22,387 bases of DNA from positions 1-22,387 of the forward strand of contig DAOTHY010000031.1 of assembly GCA_035447925.1 (NCBI GenBank), read 5' to 3'. This DNA is from JASUTC01 sp035447925. GTDB lineage: Bacteria; Thermotogota; Thermotogae; MWEM01. A model generated the notes under the pieces. It was not told the origin of the DNA. It made no database searches and worked only from the letters and a program-made list of their open reading frames with translations. Shown piece by piece: positions 7,515 to 14,899 of this stretch. Position numbers and translations under genes: made by a program. The first letter of the stretch is position 1. Every line of letters begins with the position of its first letter.

Positions 7515-9047
7515 TTGAAAAACTCAATGAATCGCATGAAAATGATTTTATCAAAACCACAATCCATCGCCATGGGAACAATTTCCATTATGGTTTTCAC
7601 CATCATTTCCAAGGCCATGGGGTTTATTCGAGAAATGGTGTTGGCTGCTCATTTTGGAACTAGCTGGCGATTGGACGCCCTGTTGGTGGCCATGGATCCG
7701 GCAACCAGCATTGGAGGTATTGTAACCGGAGCCATTGCTTCCATGATGGTTCCCATCTACATCGGAGAGCAAAGAAAAAAAGACCCTGAATGCATAAAAG
7801 CCTACACTACCCAAATCCTGTTTGTTTCTTCGGTCCTGTTAATCGGATTCGGTCTTCTTTTCTCCATCTTCCCGGGTTTTTTTACCCGGATTTTTGCTCC
7901 GAAATTCAACGGTCCGGAATTCGAATATGCCGTGAGGAAGATGCGAATCATCGGATTTTTACCCGTGATTCAGGGATTTCACTCTCTGGCGACTGCCTTG
8001 CTAAACGCAGAGAAAAAATATATGCTGGCTTCCATCGTCCAGCTTATTTTTAACGTTGTCGCCATTCCAGCCATTATCATCTTTGCGCCTTTTTTCAGTG
8101 AAGCCAGTTATCTGTTTGCCTTTATCATTGGAACCCTCATGATGGATGCGGCACTACTATACATCCTGAGAAAAAAGATTGATTTAAAGCTGATTACTCA
8201 AACCTTTCACAATCATGCCATTAAAGAGACTCTCCTGTTGTCACTCCCGCTGTTGTTTTCCGGCAGTTTGGGAATCATCAACGGCATCGTGGACAAGGCA
8301 TTTGCCTCATCCTTGGACGCAGGAAGCATTAGCTCACTGCGCTATGCGCAAACCATCCGGGCCATGATCACTTCACTCATCGTTGGTTCGCTCATGACCA
8401 CAGTCTTCACCGAATTATCACAGACGAGTGTCAATCAGGATAAAATCGCATTGGAAAACCGGTTAAAGAAAACCAGCAACGATTTATTGAATTTCATGGT
8501 GCCTTTGACATTTTGGATGATCCTGATGGCAAGACCACTGATCCAGCTGCTTTATCAGAGGGGAGAATTTTCTGCAGATTCCACCAATATGGTGACCTTA
8601 GCCTTCATCGGTTACAGCATGACCATGATCTTTTCACCGGTTTCAAATCTGCTTATGAAGGTATTTACTTCCCACAAAAAGACCAAAATACCCTTGCTCA
8701 TCACTCTTATCAGCATCTGTTTAAATTTTCTTTTCAACGCCTTGCTGATTAAGCGTTTCGGGATTTTGGGATTGACCTTGAGTACCTCTTTTGTGTCCTT
8801 TGTCAACCTGATTGTATTGAATATCATTCAAAAAAAGACTTTTGACATCACGTTTATCAAGAAAAAAAACACCGTTCTTATTCTATGCAGTTCGATCATT
8901 GTCTTTACCCTGTGCTATCTTCTGAAAGATGCAATAAATAATACACTTTGGATGGTTATGTCCAATCTCTCTTTCTTTTTGTTATTCGTTTACTTAAACC
9001 GTAAAATCCTGAGCAGGATCATGCATCGCCTGAAAAATAATAAATAA
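7515..9047 (+). CDS. murJ: MurJ/MviN-like lipid flippase (MOP superfamily)
   Basis: An integral membrane protein of 510 residues, rich in hydrophobic stretches consistent with about 14 transmembrane helices. Family hallmarks are M-G-F-I-R-E (35-40), H-F-G-T-S-x3-D-A (46-55) and the later L-L-Y-Q-R-G-E-F block. MurJ flips lipid II across the cytoplasmic membrane for peptidoglycan synthesis. The TTG at 7515 is preferred because AAAGGA ends 8 bases upstream; ATGs at 7527 and 7536 lack suitable spacing, and longer versions would run into rmlB. By eye alignment, the arginine pair and glutamate of the E. coli MurJ segment L-R-R-I-F-A-E-G appear replaced by I-G-G-I-V-T-G (residues 66-72), so it is a divergent member. 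It may move another undecaprenyl-linked glycan; the nearby glycosyltransferase and rmlB fit either role. Confidence 0.82.
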   Translation: MKNSMNRMKMILSKPQSIAMGTISIMVFTIISKAMGFIREMVLAAHFGTSWRLDALLVAMDPATSIGGIVTGAIASMMVPIYIGEQRKKDPECIKAYTTQILFVSSVLLIGFGLLFSIFPGFFTRIFAPKFNGPEFEYAVRKMRIIGFLPVIQGFHSLATALLNAEKKYMLASIVQLIFNVVAIPAIIIFAPFFSEASYLFAFIIGTLMMDAALLYILRKKIDLKLITQTFHNHAIKETLLLSLPLLFSGSLGIINGIVDKAFASSLDAGSISSLRYAQTIRAMITSLIVGSLMTTVFTELSQTSVNQDKIALENRLKKTSNDLLNFMVPLTFWMILMARPLIQLLYQRGEFSADSTNMVTLAFIGYSMTMIFSPVSNLLMKVFTSHKKTKIPLLITLISICLNFLFNALLIKRFGILGLTLSTSFVSFVNLIVLNIIQKKTFDITFIKKKNTVLILCSSIIVFTLCYLLKDAINNTLWMVMSNLSFFLLFVYLNRKILSRIMHRLKNNK

Positions 9048-9075
9048 AAAAGGAGCATATTTAAATGCTCCTTTT
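9048..9075. terminator. Bidirectional intrinsic terminator between murJ and the hydrolase gene
   Basis: The perfect 11-bp stem AAAAGGAGCAT (9048-9058) / ATGCTCCTTTT (9065-9075) has a 6-base loop. The A-rich left flank becomes TTTTATTTATT on the minus strand, and the right arm ends in TTTT on the plus strand. It begins directly after the murJ stop and lies 54 bases past the hydrolase stop, so it suits both convergent transcripts. Confidence 0.85.
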
Positions 9076-9128
9076 ATCCCTAAATTGTTGATCACGACTA
9101 TTTTGTTTGTCTATGAAAAGGCTGCAGC

Positions 9129-10418
9129 TTATTCAGGTTGACTGCTGTAAAACTCCATTCCCAATGCCGTTCTGGCGGGGAATCCCTCCCAATGCGTATG
9201 TTCCGCTTTGAATGAACCATCCCGATTTTGTGCCCAAACACCTTCATTGGAATACTGAATCAAATCCAAATAAGATGCATTTGGCTCTCCTTTAAGATAT
9301 TGCCCGAAAAAGGCCGTTGCAAAATGCTGAACCACGTTGTTGAGTCTTCTGTTGTCCCATGACGGCTCATTATAACGGATGTAATCTTCCGCATTCATCT
9401 TCACGGATGCCAGCGGGTTGGTACCGTAGGCGTTTGGTGCCACGTTATGCCTGGCATTTTGAAAAACCAACATATAACGCTCTGAGTTGATCGCCCAATC
9501 ATAAAATAATTTTACCCCATTCTCATACCCGGCTACATCATCGAAATTACCGGAAACAAAAAAGGCGGGGATCTTCAGCCCTTTCATGGTCTCAGCATTC
9601 CAAAACATACCCGCACCCCATGGTGCCATGGCGAAAATGGCCTTAATCCTCTCATCAATGGATGATTCATATTCAGGATTCCCTGCCTGTCTGATACTCA
9701 AATGTCCACCTGGAACGCCCCAAGCCAAATTGACCCCTGCTTCACTAAAACCGGCCCCGGCAACGTTGATAATGCCATATCCACCCATAGAATAACCAAC
9801 AAGTCCCACGTTTTCTGTATCTGCCAACTGATAAAGGAATGAGTCTTTTTCATTTGAGAATCGTTCAATTTCATTCAGTGTAAACAAAACATCCAACGGA
9901 CGGTTCAACAATGTACTGGAAAAACCCAATTTTTCTCTGACAGTTGATTCCGTGTGACTGATTGCCGCTACCACATAACCTTTGGAAGCCATGTTTTCTG
10001 TTAAATAACTCATCATAAATCGTGTCCCGGGATAACCGTGTGAAACAATAATCAGCGGGAATTTCCCATCAGCGGGTTTTGCATTTCTCAATGCCCTGCC
10101 GGTAAAAACAATGGCATCATCCACAAATTGCTCATCCACATAAACCGTTTTTTCCATTCTGTTATCAGGAATCTCACAAGGATACCAGATTTCAACGGTT
10201 AAAGGTCTGTCATATTCGGGATTTTTGTTTTCATTGGAATAGTTGAGAATATCCAACCGATCAAGATCCACAATCTCAATTGTTCTGACGCCCACATTAA
10301 ATTCCCCTCTGTAAGCTAACAGGGGTGCATCGGGTAAAGCATCACCAATAAGAAATTCATCTGCGGCAAAAAACATCATCGGAATAATTAACAATACCAA
10401 GAAAAAAATCCTCTTCAT
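9129..10418 (-). CDS. Exported alpha/beta hydrolase (dienelactone hydrolase / PAF-acetylhydrolase-like)
   Basis: A 429-residue protein. The N-terminus M-K-R-I-F-F-L-V-L-L-I-I-P-M-M-F-F-A is a signal peptide or N-terminal anchor without a lipobox cysteine, so the enzyme should work outside the membrane. An oxyanion motif S-H-G-Y-P-G (126-131), the nucleophile elbow G-Y-S-M-G-G (S210), G-N-F-D-D (D293/D294) and A-R-H-N (H324) give a plausible Ser-Asp-His triad. The substrate is probably an ester but is not identifiable. The start at 10418 has a perfect AGGAGG 7 bases upstream; an upstream ATG at 10454 lies before that site and would add 12 residues ahead of the signal sequence. It is monocistronic, with its own promoter and terminator. 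Confidence 0.8.
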   Translation of the reverse strand: MKRIFFLVLLIIPMMFFAADEFLIGDALPDAPLLAYRGEFNVGVRTIEIVDLDRLDILNYSNENKNPEYDRPLTVEIWYPCEIPDNRMEKTVYVDEQFVDDAIVFTGRALRNAKPADGKFPLIIVSHGYPGTRFMMSYLTENMASKGYVVAAISHTESTVREKLGFSSTLLNRPLDVLFTLNEIERFSNEKDSFLYQLADTENVGLVGYSMGGYGIINVAGAGFSEAGVNLAWGVPGGHLSIRQAGNPEYESSIDERIKAIFAMAPWGAGMFWNAETMKGLKIPAFFVSGNFDDVAGYENGVKLFYDWAINSERYMLVFQNARHNVAPNAYGTNPLASVKMNAEDYIRYNEPSWDNRRLNNVVQHFATAFFGQYLKGEPNASYLDLIQYSNEGVWAQNRDGSFKAEHTHWEGFPARTALGMEFYSSQPE

Positions 10419-10459
10419 AAAAATACCTCCTCTTTGGTTTTTTTGAAGCAACATAGCTT

Positions 10460-10488
10460 ATGATAGAGAATGTTAAGGTTAACATCAA
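10460..10488 (-). promoter_or_regulatory. Promoter of the hydrolase gene with overlapping inverted repeat
   Basis: On the minus strand, -35 TTGATG (10488 to 10483) is followed after 17 bases by TATCAT (10465 to 10460). The inverted repeat TGTTAA-GG-TTAACA (10471-10484) fills part of the spacer and overlaps the -35. That is the typical place for a repressor operator. The predicted leader is about 35 bases and includes AGGAGG. Confidence 0.6.
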
Positions 10489-10780
10489 AGACGATCACAA
10501 GGAATGAATAACCATAAGCGTTGATTATGAACGATTAAATTCTTATTCCTTCAGTTTTCGCACCATTATAGTTCGCAATGCGTATTATTTTCTTTGGTAT
10601 GAATATAAAACTTCGAAAACGAAACATTCGCCGACCCTTTTCCATACCACACAAGATGACTGTGCATATTTGTTATGTTTGTAACACGGATATATTTTTT
10701 CAGAAAGATAAAACAAACGGCCATTCTTTAGAATGTGCCGTTTTTGTTTACGATGATTTTGATTGACCGAATTGATGTCG
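10489..10780. other. Gene-free region between the hydrolase promoter and lctD
   Basis: This stretch is AT-rich and holds the lct operon terminator at its right end (10715-10743). A 62-codon plus-strand reading frame (10578-10766) runs through that hairpin, has no ribosome binding site and resembles nothing I know, so I do not call it. No RNA gene or repeat was recognised. Confidence 0.6.
10715..10743 (-). terminator. Intrinsic terminator of the murQ-lctD operon
   Basis: The stem AAACGGC-CATTC (10715-10726) / GAATG-T-GCCGTTT (10731-10743) has one bulged T and a TTTA loop. On the minus strand the stem ends in the T-rich run TTTGTTTTATC. It lies 37 bases beyond the lctD stop. The plus strand also ends in TTTTTGTTT, so it could work in both directions. 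Confidence 0.8.
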
Positions 10781-12184
10781 TCAGCAGATTTTACCGGGAT
10801 TCAAGATAACATTCGGATCAAAAGCGACTTTTATTCGTTTGATGAGGCTGATTTGAGCCTCACTCAAGGCCATGGGAAGATATGGTAATCGTTTGATGCC
10901 GATACCGTGCTCTCCAGACAATGTACCCCCTAATTCGATGACTTTTTGATAAAGTCGCTTGAGATGATGCTCGACTCTCTCATCCCATTCCCCAGAAGCT
11001 TTTTCAGCACTGAGAAAAGTGACATGCATATTTCCATCACCGGCATGTCCAAAGTTCACGGTTTCAATCCTTTCCTCCCTTGATAACTCGTCAACGAATG
11101 TCATCAATTGGGGAATTTGATTGATTGGAACCACCACGTCTTCCATGCAAAAATCCGGATAAAATGCCGAAATGGCTTCCGCTATCGATTTTCTCGCCTT
11201 CCATATTTTCTCTCTTGTATTCCGGTTGTCTGCCACAAACACCTCCTGTGCACCGTACTTGAAGCACATCTGGCCGATCCTTTCATATTCATCGGCTACC
11301 TGCTCACGGCCAGTTCCTTCTATACCGATGATCAGATGGGCGGCAGAATCTGAATAGGGTAATGCGTTGTTTAAAAACCTCTCGGCTAATTTCAGGGAGC
11401 CGTTGTCCATAAATTCCAACGATGCTGGAATGGTATGGGCTTCAATCATAATCCTCGGAACAAAGGCGATAGCATCTTGAACCGTTTGAAAGGGAACCAG
11501 CAGATCCACTGAAAATTCCGGTAGTGGAATGAGTTTCAGGATAATCTTTGTGATGATCCCCAATGTGCCTTCAGAACCAACCATGAGGTGAACGAGGTCG
11601 TAGCCCGTCACGTTTTTAACCAGCTTTCCTCCAAATTGATCAATCGTGCCATCGGGTAATACCACCTCAACGCCCATTACAGAATTGCCTGTCGGTCCGT
11701 ATTTCACCACCTTATTACCACCGGCATTCTCAGCCAAGTTACCACCAATAAATGAAGCGTCACTGCTACACGGATCTCCTGCATATAAAAGTCCTTTAGA
11801 AGCAGCCGTTTTTTGGATTTCGTCAGTCACCACACCGGGTTCAACGGTGATCGTCAGAGTCTCTTCATCGAACTCGATTATCCGATTCATCCTTTCCATC
11901 GAAATCACAATGCCGCCTTTGATCGGCACGGCACCACCGGAAAGTCCCGTTCCTGCACCTCTGGGAGTGACGGGAATCAGATATTGATTGGCAAATGTCA
12001 TTACTTTTGAAATTTGTTCCGGTGTTTCCGCAAAAACAACTGCTTGAGGTAAATGTCTGTATTTTTCGCCTTTGACTTCATCGTGGGAATAAGCTTCAAG
12101 CCTCTCATGTTCAGTGTTAATACAGTGTTCTCCCACCAAATGGGTCAACTCATCGATGAGTGTTTTCGTCAGTTCATTGTACAT
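10781..12184 (-). CDS. lctD: FAD-linked (D-)lactate dehydrogenase subunit, LctD/GlcD family
   Basis: A 467-residue FAD-linked oxidoreductase of the GlcD/D-lactate dehydrogenase family. The FAD-binding PCMH domain shows P-R-G-A-G-T-G-L-S-G-G (74-84), D-P-C-S-S-D-A-S-F-I-G-G-N and A-G-G-N-K. The C-terminal catalytic part shows N-F-G-H-A-G-D-G-N-M-H and S-G-E-H-G-I-G, ending N-P-G-K-I-C. It should oxidise a 2-hydroxyacid, most likely D-lactate to pyruvate, passing electrons to EtfAB. The ATG at 12184 has GGGGAG 8 bases upstream; longer in-frame starts lie deep inside etfA. It overlaps the etfA end by 11 bases. The order etfB-etfA-lctD matches the electron-confurcating lactate dehydrogenase of Acetobacterium woodii. 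Glycolate or 2-hydroxyglutarate are other possible substrates; the MurQ neighbour favours D-lactate. Confidence 0.88.
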   Translation of the reverse strand: MYNELTKTLIDELTHLVGEHCINTEHERLEAYSHDEVKGEKYRHLPQAVVFAETPEQISKVMTFANQYLIPVTPRGAGTGLSGGAVPIKGGIVISMERMNRIIEFDEETLTITVEPGVVTDEIQKTAASKGLLYAGDPCSSDASFIGGNLAENAGGNKVVKYGPTGNSVMGVEVVLPDGTIDQFGGKLVKNVTGYDLVHLMVGSEGTLGIITKIILKLIPLPEFSVDLLVPFQTVQDAIAFVPRIMIEAHTIPASLEFMDNGSLKLAERFLNNALPYSDSAAHLIIGIEGTGREQVADEYERIGQMCFKYGAQEVFVADNRNTREKIWKARKSIAEAISAFYPDFCMEDVVVPINQIPQLMTFVDELSREERIETVNFGHAGDGNMHVTFLSAEKASGEWDERVEHHLKRLYQKVIELGGTLSGEHGIGIKRLPYLPMALSEAQISLIKRIKVAFDPNVILNPGKIC

Positions 12185-13202
12185 GTTTTTCACTCCCCGT
12201 TTCATCGGTTCCATCCGACAGCCTTTCGCTAAAAATTTCAACCATTTTAGGAACAATATCATAAAGGTCTCCACAAAAGGCATAATCAGATACTTGAAAA
12301 ATTGATGCATCAGGATCTTTATTGATCGAGACGATCAACTCTGACGTCTCCATTCCGGCAATATGCTGTACAGCTCCGGAAATTCCGATGGCAAAATACA
12401 ATTTCGGAGAGACCACTTTTCCGCTCAAACCCACTTGATGGGGGTAATCCATCCATTTGGCTTCGATGGTCGGTCTGCTTGCGCCGATACCGGCCTGAAG
12501 GAGAACCGCTAATTCTTTAAGCAGTTCAAACCCTTCTTTCCGCTTGAGACCTTTTCCACCGGCTATAATCACATCTTGGTCTTGAATATTGACAGAACCC
12601 GAATCAAGCGGTATCCACTCCAACACCTCTATAGATGTTTGTTTCATGGATTCACTGACTGCAAAGGGTCGAATCACCCCGTGAGAGGCTTCTCTCTGTA
12701 CAATTTTAAAAGTCTTTGGACGGACTGTGGCCATTTGAGGTTGATGATGAGGGGTTTTGATTGTCGCCATGATATTGCCCCCAATAGCCGGTCTGGTTTG
12801 CAGCAACAAGCCGCTGTCAGGTTCAATATCCAATCCTGTACAATCAGCCGTTAATCCGGTATGAATGGTCCCGGCTACAGCCGGCATCACCGTTCTTCCA
12901 CCTGTCGTGGCCGGAGCTAGCACGATTTGCGGCTGTTCTTCCAAGATGATCGCACTCAGTACCTTTGTATGGATTTCTTGATTAAAAAGGTTAAAACAGT
13001 GATCTTTCGCAATAATCACACGATCTGCACCATAGGAAAAAAATACCTCGGGTTTTTCTTGTAGGGTATCGCAAAAAGCGACGATCGAGACCTCACTACC
13101 CAGTTTATCCGCCAGTTCCTTTGCTTTGGAGGTTAACTCATAACTTACAGGATGAATGACCCCATTTCTGATTTCCGTATAGACCATTACCGATTGACTC
13201 AT
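12174..13202 (-). CDS. etfA: Electron transfer flavoprotein subunit alpha
   Basis: A 342-residue EtfA. The N-terminal domain contains A-P-A-T-T-G-G-R (97-103). The C-terminal FAD domain has G-I-G-A-S-R-P (238-244), H-Q-V-G-L-S-G-K (255-262), G-I-S-G-A-V-Q-H (273-280) and S-I-N-K-D-P-D-A (292-299), the full FAD-binding signature. With EtfB it forms the soluble flavoprotein that links the dehydrogenase to NAD and, in bifurcating types, ferredoxin. There is no extra N-terminal ferredoxin-like 4Fe-4S domain: residues 1-60 hold only one cysteine. The start is supported by GGAG 8 bases upstream. It lies 11 bases after etfB and overlaps lctD by 11 bases, so it is translationally coupled. Confidence 0.95.
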   Translation of the reverse strand: MSQSVMVYTEIRNGVIHPVSYELTSKAKELADKLGSEVSIVAFCDTLQEKPEVFFSYGADRVIIAKDHCFNLFNQEIHTKVLSAIILEEQPQIVLAPATTGGRTVMPAVAGTIHTGLTADCTGLDIEPDSGLLLQTRPAIGGNIMATIKTPHHQPQMATVRPKTFKIVQREASHGVIRPFAVSESMKQTSIEVLEWIPLDSGSVNIQDQDVIIAGGKGLKRKEGFELLKELAVLLQAGIGASRPTIEAKWMDYPHQVGLSGKVVSPKLYFAIGISGAVQHIAGMETSELIVSINKDPDASIFQVSDYAFCGDLYDIVPKMVEIFSERLSDGTDETGSEKHVQ

Positions 13203-13213
13203 ATGAACAACTC

Positions 13214-14008
13214 CTATCTGTTTAATACGGATGATTTGATTGTTTCTGCTAATTCAACAATCCCTTTTTCGATGGCATGACCGCTGAATCTCCTGGTTTC
13301 TCTGGTCTTTTGAGGGGTTGTTACCCTCACCACTTTTGTGGGTGAACCCATTAACCCTAACTCATCGGAACGGATGTCGAGATCGTCCGCTGTAAGCGTA
13401 ATGAGAGTTGCACGCCTGGAATCCATTTTCCCTTTGAGTGTGGGCATACCGGGTCGATTTAAATCACTGAGTACGGTTATTAAGCAAGGATAATGAATCC
13501 GCTGCCTTTGAAAACCATCTTCTACCATCCTTTTAACCACCACATATTCTTCGTTATCAGAGATTTCTGTAACATAAGTTGCACAGGGGATGGATAACAT
13601 GGCAGCGACTTCCGGACCAACTTGTCCTGTTTCGCCATCAGTCGCTTTTTCACCGGCAATAATGAGATCATATTCACCGGTTTTTTTAAGGCTTTCAGCC
13701 AACACTTTAGCCGTTGCCCAACTATCCGCTCCGGCAAATCTTCTGTCTGTCAATAAGATCGCCTGGTCAGCGCCCAATGCTAAGGCTTCTCTTAATGCGA
13801 ACTGAGCATTGGGTGGCCCCATGGTGATCACGGTGATATGGCATGGAATGCTTCGCATTCGTTTGATCTGCACAGCTGCTTCAATCGCATTGAGATCCAA
13901 GGGGTTGATTATTGTTCCGGATCCTTCTCGAATCATTGTTCCAGTTTGAGGATCCAACTTGACATCATCGGTATCTGGAACTTGTTTGATCAGTACGGCT
14001 ATTCTCAT
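13214..14008 (-). CDS. etfB: Electron transfer flavoprotein subunit beta
   Basis: A 264-residue EtfB opening M-R-I-A-V-L-I-K-Q-V-P-D-T and continuing I-N-P-L-D-L-N-A-I-E-A-A-V (34-46), F-A-G-A-D-S-W-A-T-A-K-V-L-A (91-104) and the conserved D-G-E-T-G-Q-V-G-P-E-V-A (124-135). The F-A-G-A-D segment and the D-G-x-T-x-Q-V-G-P loop are common in the clostridial, electron-bifurcating group of ETFs, where EtfB binds NADH/NAD and the bifurcating FAD. That group assignment is by eye and needs a tree. The ATG overlaps the murK stop as ATGA, a sign of translational coupling. It is followed 11 bases later by etfA. Confidence 0.94.
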   Translation of the reverse strand: MRIAVLIKQVPDTDDVKLDPQTGTMIREGSGTIINPLDLNAIEAAVQIKRMRSIPCHITVITMGPPNAQFALREALALGADQAILLTDRRFAGADSWATAKVLAESLKKTGEYDLIIAGEKATDGETGQVGPEVAAMLSIPCATYVTEISDNEEYVVVKRMVEDGFQRQRIHYPCLITVLSDLNRPGMPTLKGKMDSRRATLITLTADDLDIRSDELGLMGSPTKVVRVTTPQKTRETRRFSGHAIEKGIVELAETIKSSVLNR

Positions 14009-14898
14009 CTGTCATCTCTCCCATCTTTTTCTTGTGCTATTTGTGCCAATGCTATTTCTATATCATCTTTGCCCTTTCTCATTGGCGCTTGTCCATGATT
14101 GATCTGTTTAAACTGATTTAGAAAAAAGGGGCTTTCAAACATCCCCCCCATATAGATGATACTCTGAACCTCATCCTTAACTTTAGACTTCAAAGCCATC
14201 ATCCGACTTTGAAGATTTCCAATTCCCTCAATAACAAACTGTTGCGCCAGTTCAAAGGACTGACTTAAAAAGGTCGCAGACAAAGCCGCTGTGGCCTGTC
14301 TTTGTGAAGGTTCATAAAAACGATACAGGGCATCCCGTGGTTCGTGTTCAAAAACATCCCGAAAGATCACAAAAGAAGGATCATCTTTTCGAACGCCATC
14401 GTGATAGGCAAGATATTCTTGAAATAAGCGTTTTACCAGCCAAAAACCACTTGCCTCATCACCTAACAGGTATCCCCAGCCACCGACACGATAAAAACGG
14501 TTCCGTTTATCCTTTCCCACGATGACCGAACCTGTTCCGCAGATGACAAGTATAGCAGACTCATCAAGGGCATTCGCCAGCAAAGAACCATGTGCATCGT
14601 GATAGACTTCTATTTTTTTTGTTCCCGGAAATACCTCTTTGACGATTTGTTTGGTCATCCTTTTTTGCTGATCAGCACCCACTCCTGCCAGGTTTATGAT
14701 GATCGTACCGAAATGACTCGCCATAGCCGGCAGTTTCCCTTTAATTATCTCTAAGGTTTCTTTCAGGTAGTCAAATCCTGTGGAGGTGGGATTGGAATTT
14801 CTACACATCTTAAAATGAGAGATAAGGTCTCGCTTTTCGTCGATCAATGCAACACGAATGGTACTGCCCCCACCGTCTATTCCCAGATAATAAGCCAT
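14005..14898 (-). CDS. murK: N-acetylmuramic acid / N-acetylglucosamine kinase (BadF/BcrA ATPase family)
   Basis: A 297-residue sugar kinase of the ASKHA fold. The phosphate-1 loop is G-I-D-G-G-G-S-T-I-R (6-15), and N-L-A-G-V-G, C-G-T-G-S-V and G-G-W-G-Y-L-L-G-D-E-A-S-G follow, as in BadF-type GlcNAc kinases and clostridial MurK. MurK phosphorylates MurNAc and GlcNAc at O6 in the cytoplasm after uptake of cell wall sugars. Placement between murQ and etfB, one base after the murQ stop, supports MurK over a general GlcNAc kinase. The ATG at 14898 has AAAGG 6 bases upstream; an ATG at 15006 would lie inside murQ. Its stop overlaps the etfB start by 4 bases. Relative activity on MurNAc and GlcNAc cannot be read from sequence. 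Confidence 0.87.
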   Translation of the reverse strand: MAYYLGIDGGGSTIRVALIDEKRDLISHFKMCRNSNPTSTGFDYLKETLEIIKGKLPAMASHFGTIIINLAGVGADQQKRMTKQIVKEVFPGTKKIEVYHDAHGSLLANALDESAILVICGTGSVIVGKDKRNRFYRVGGWGYLLGDEASGFWLVKRLFQEYLAYHDGVRKDDPSFVIFRDVFEHEPRDALYRFYEPSQRQATAALSATFLSQSFELAQQFVIEGIGNLQSRMMALKSKVKDEVQSIIYMGGMFESPFFLNQFKQINHGQAPMRKGKDDIEIALAQIAQEKDGRDDR

Positions 14899-14899
14899 A

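Noticed and set aside
10578..10766. Plus-strand open frame of 62 codons upstream of the lctD end
   Set aside because: It has no ribosome binding site and runs through the terminator hairpin at 10715-10743.
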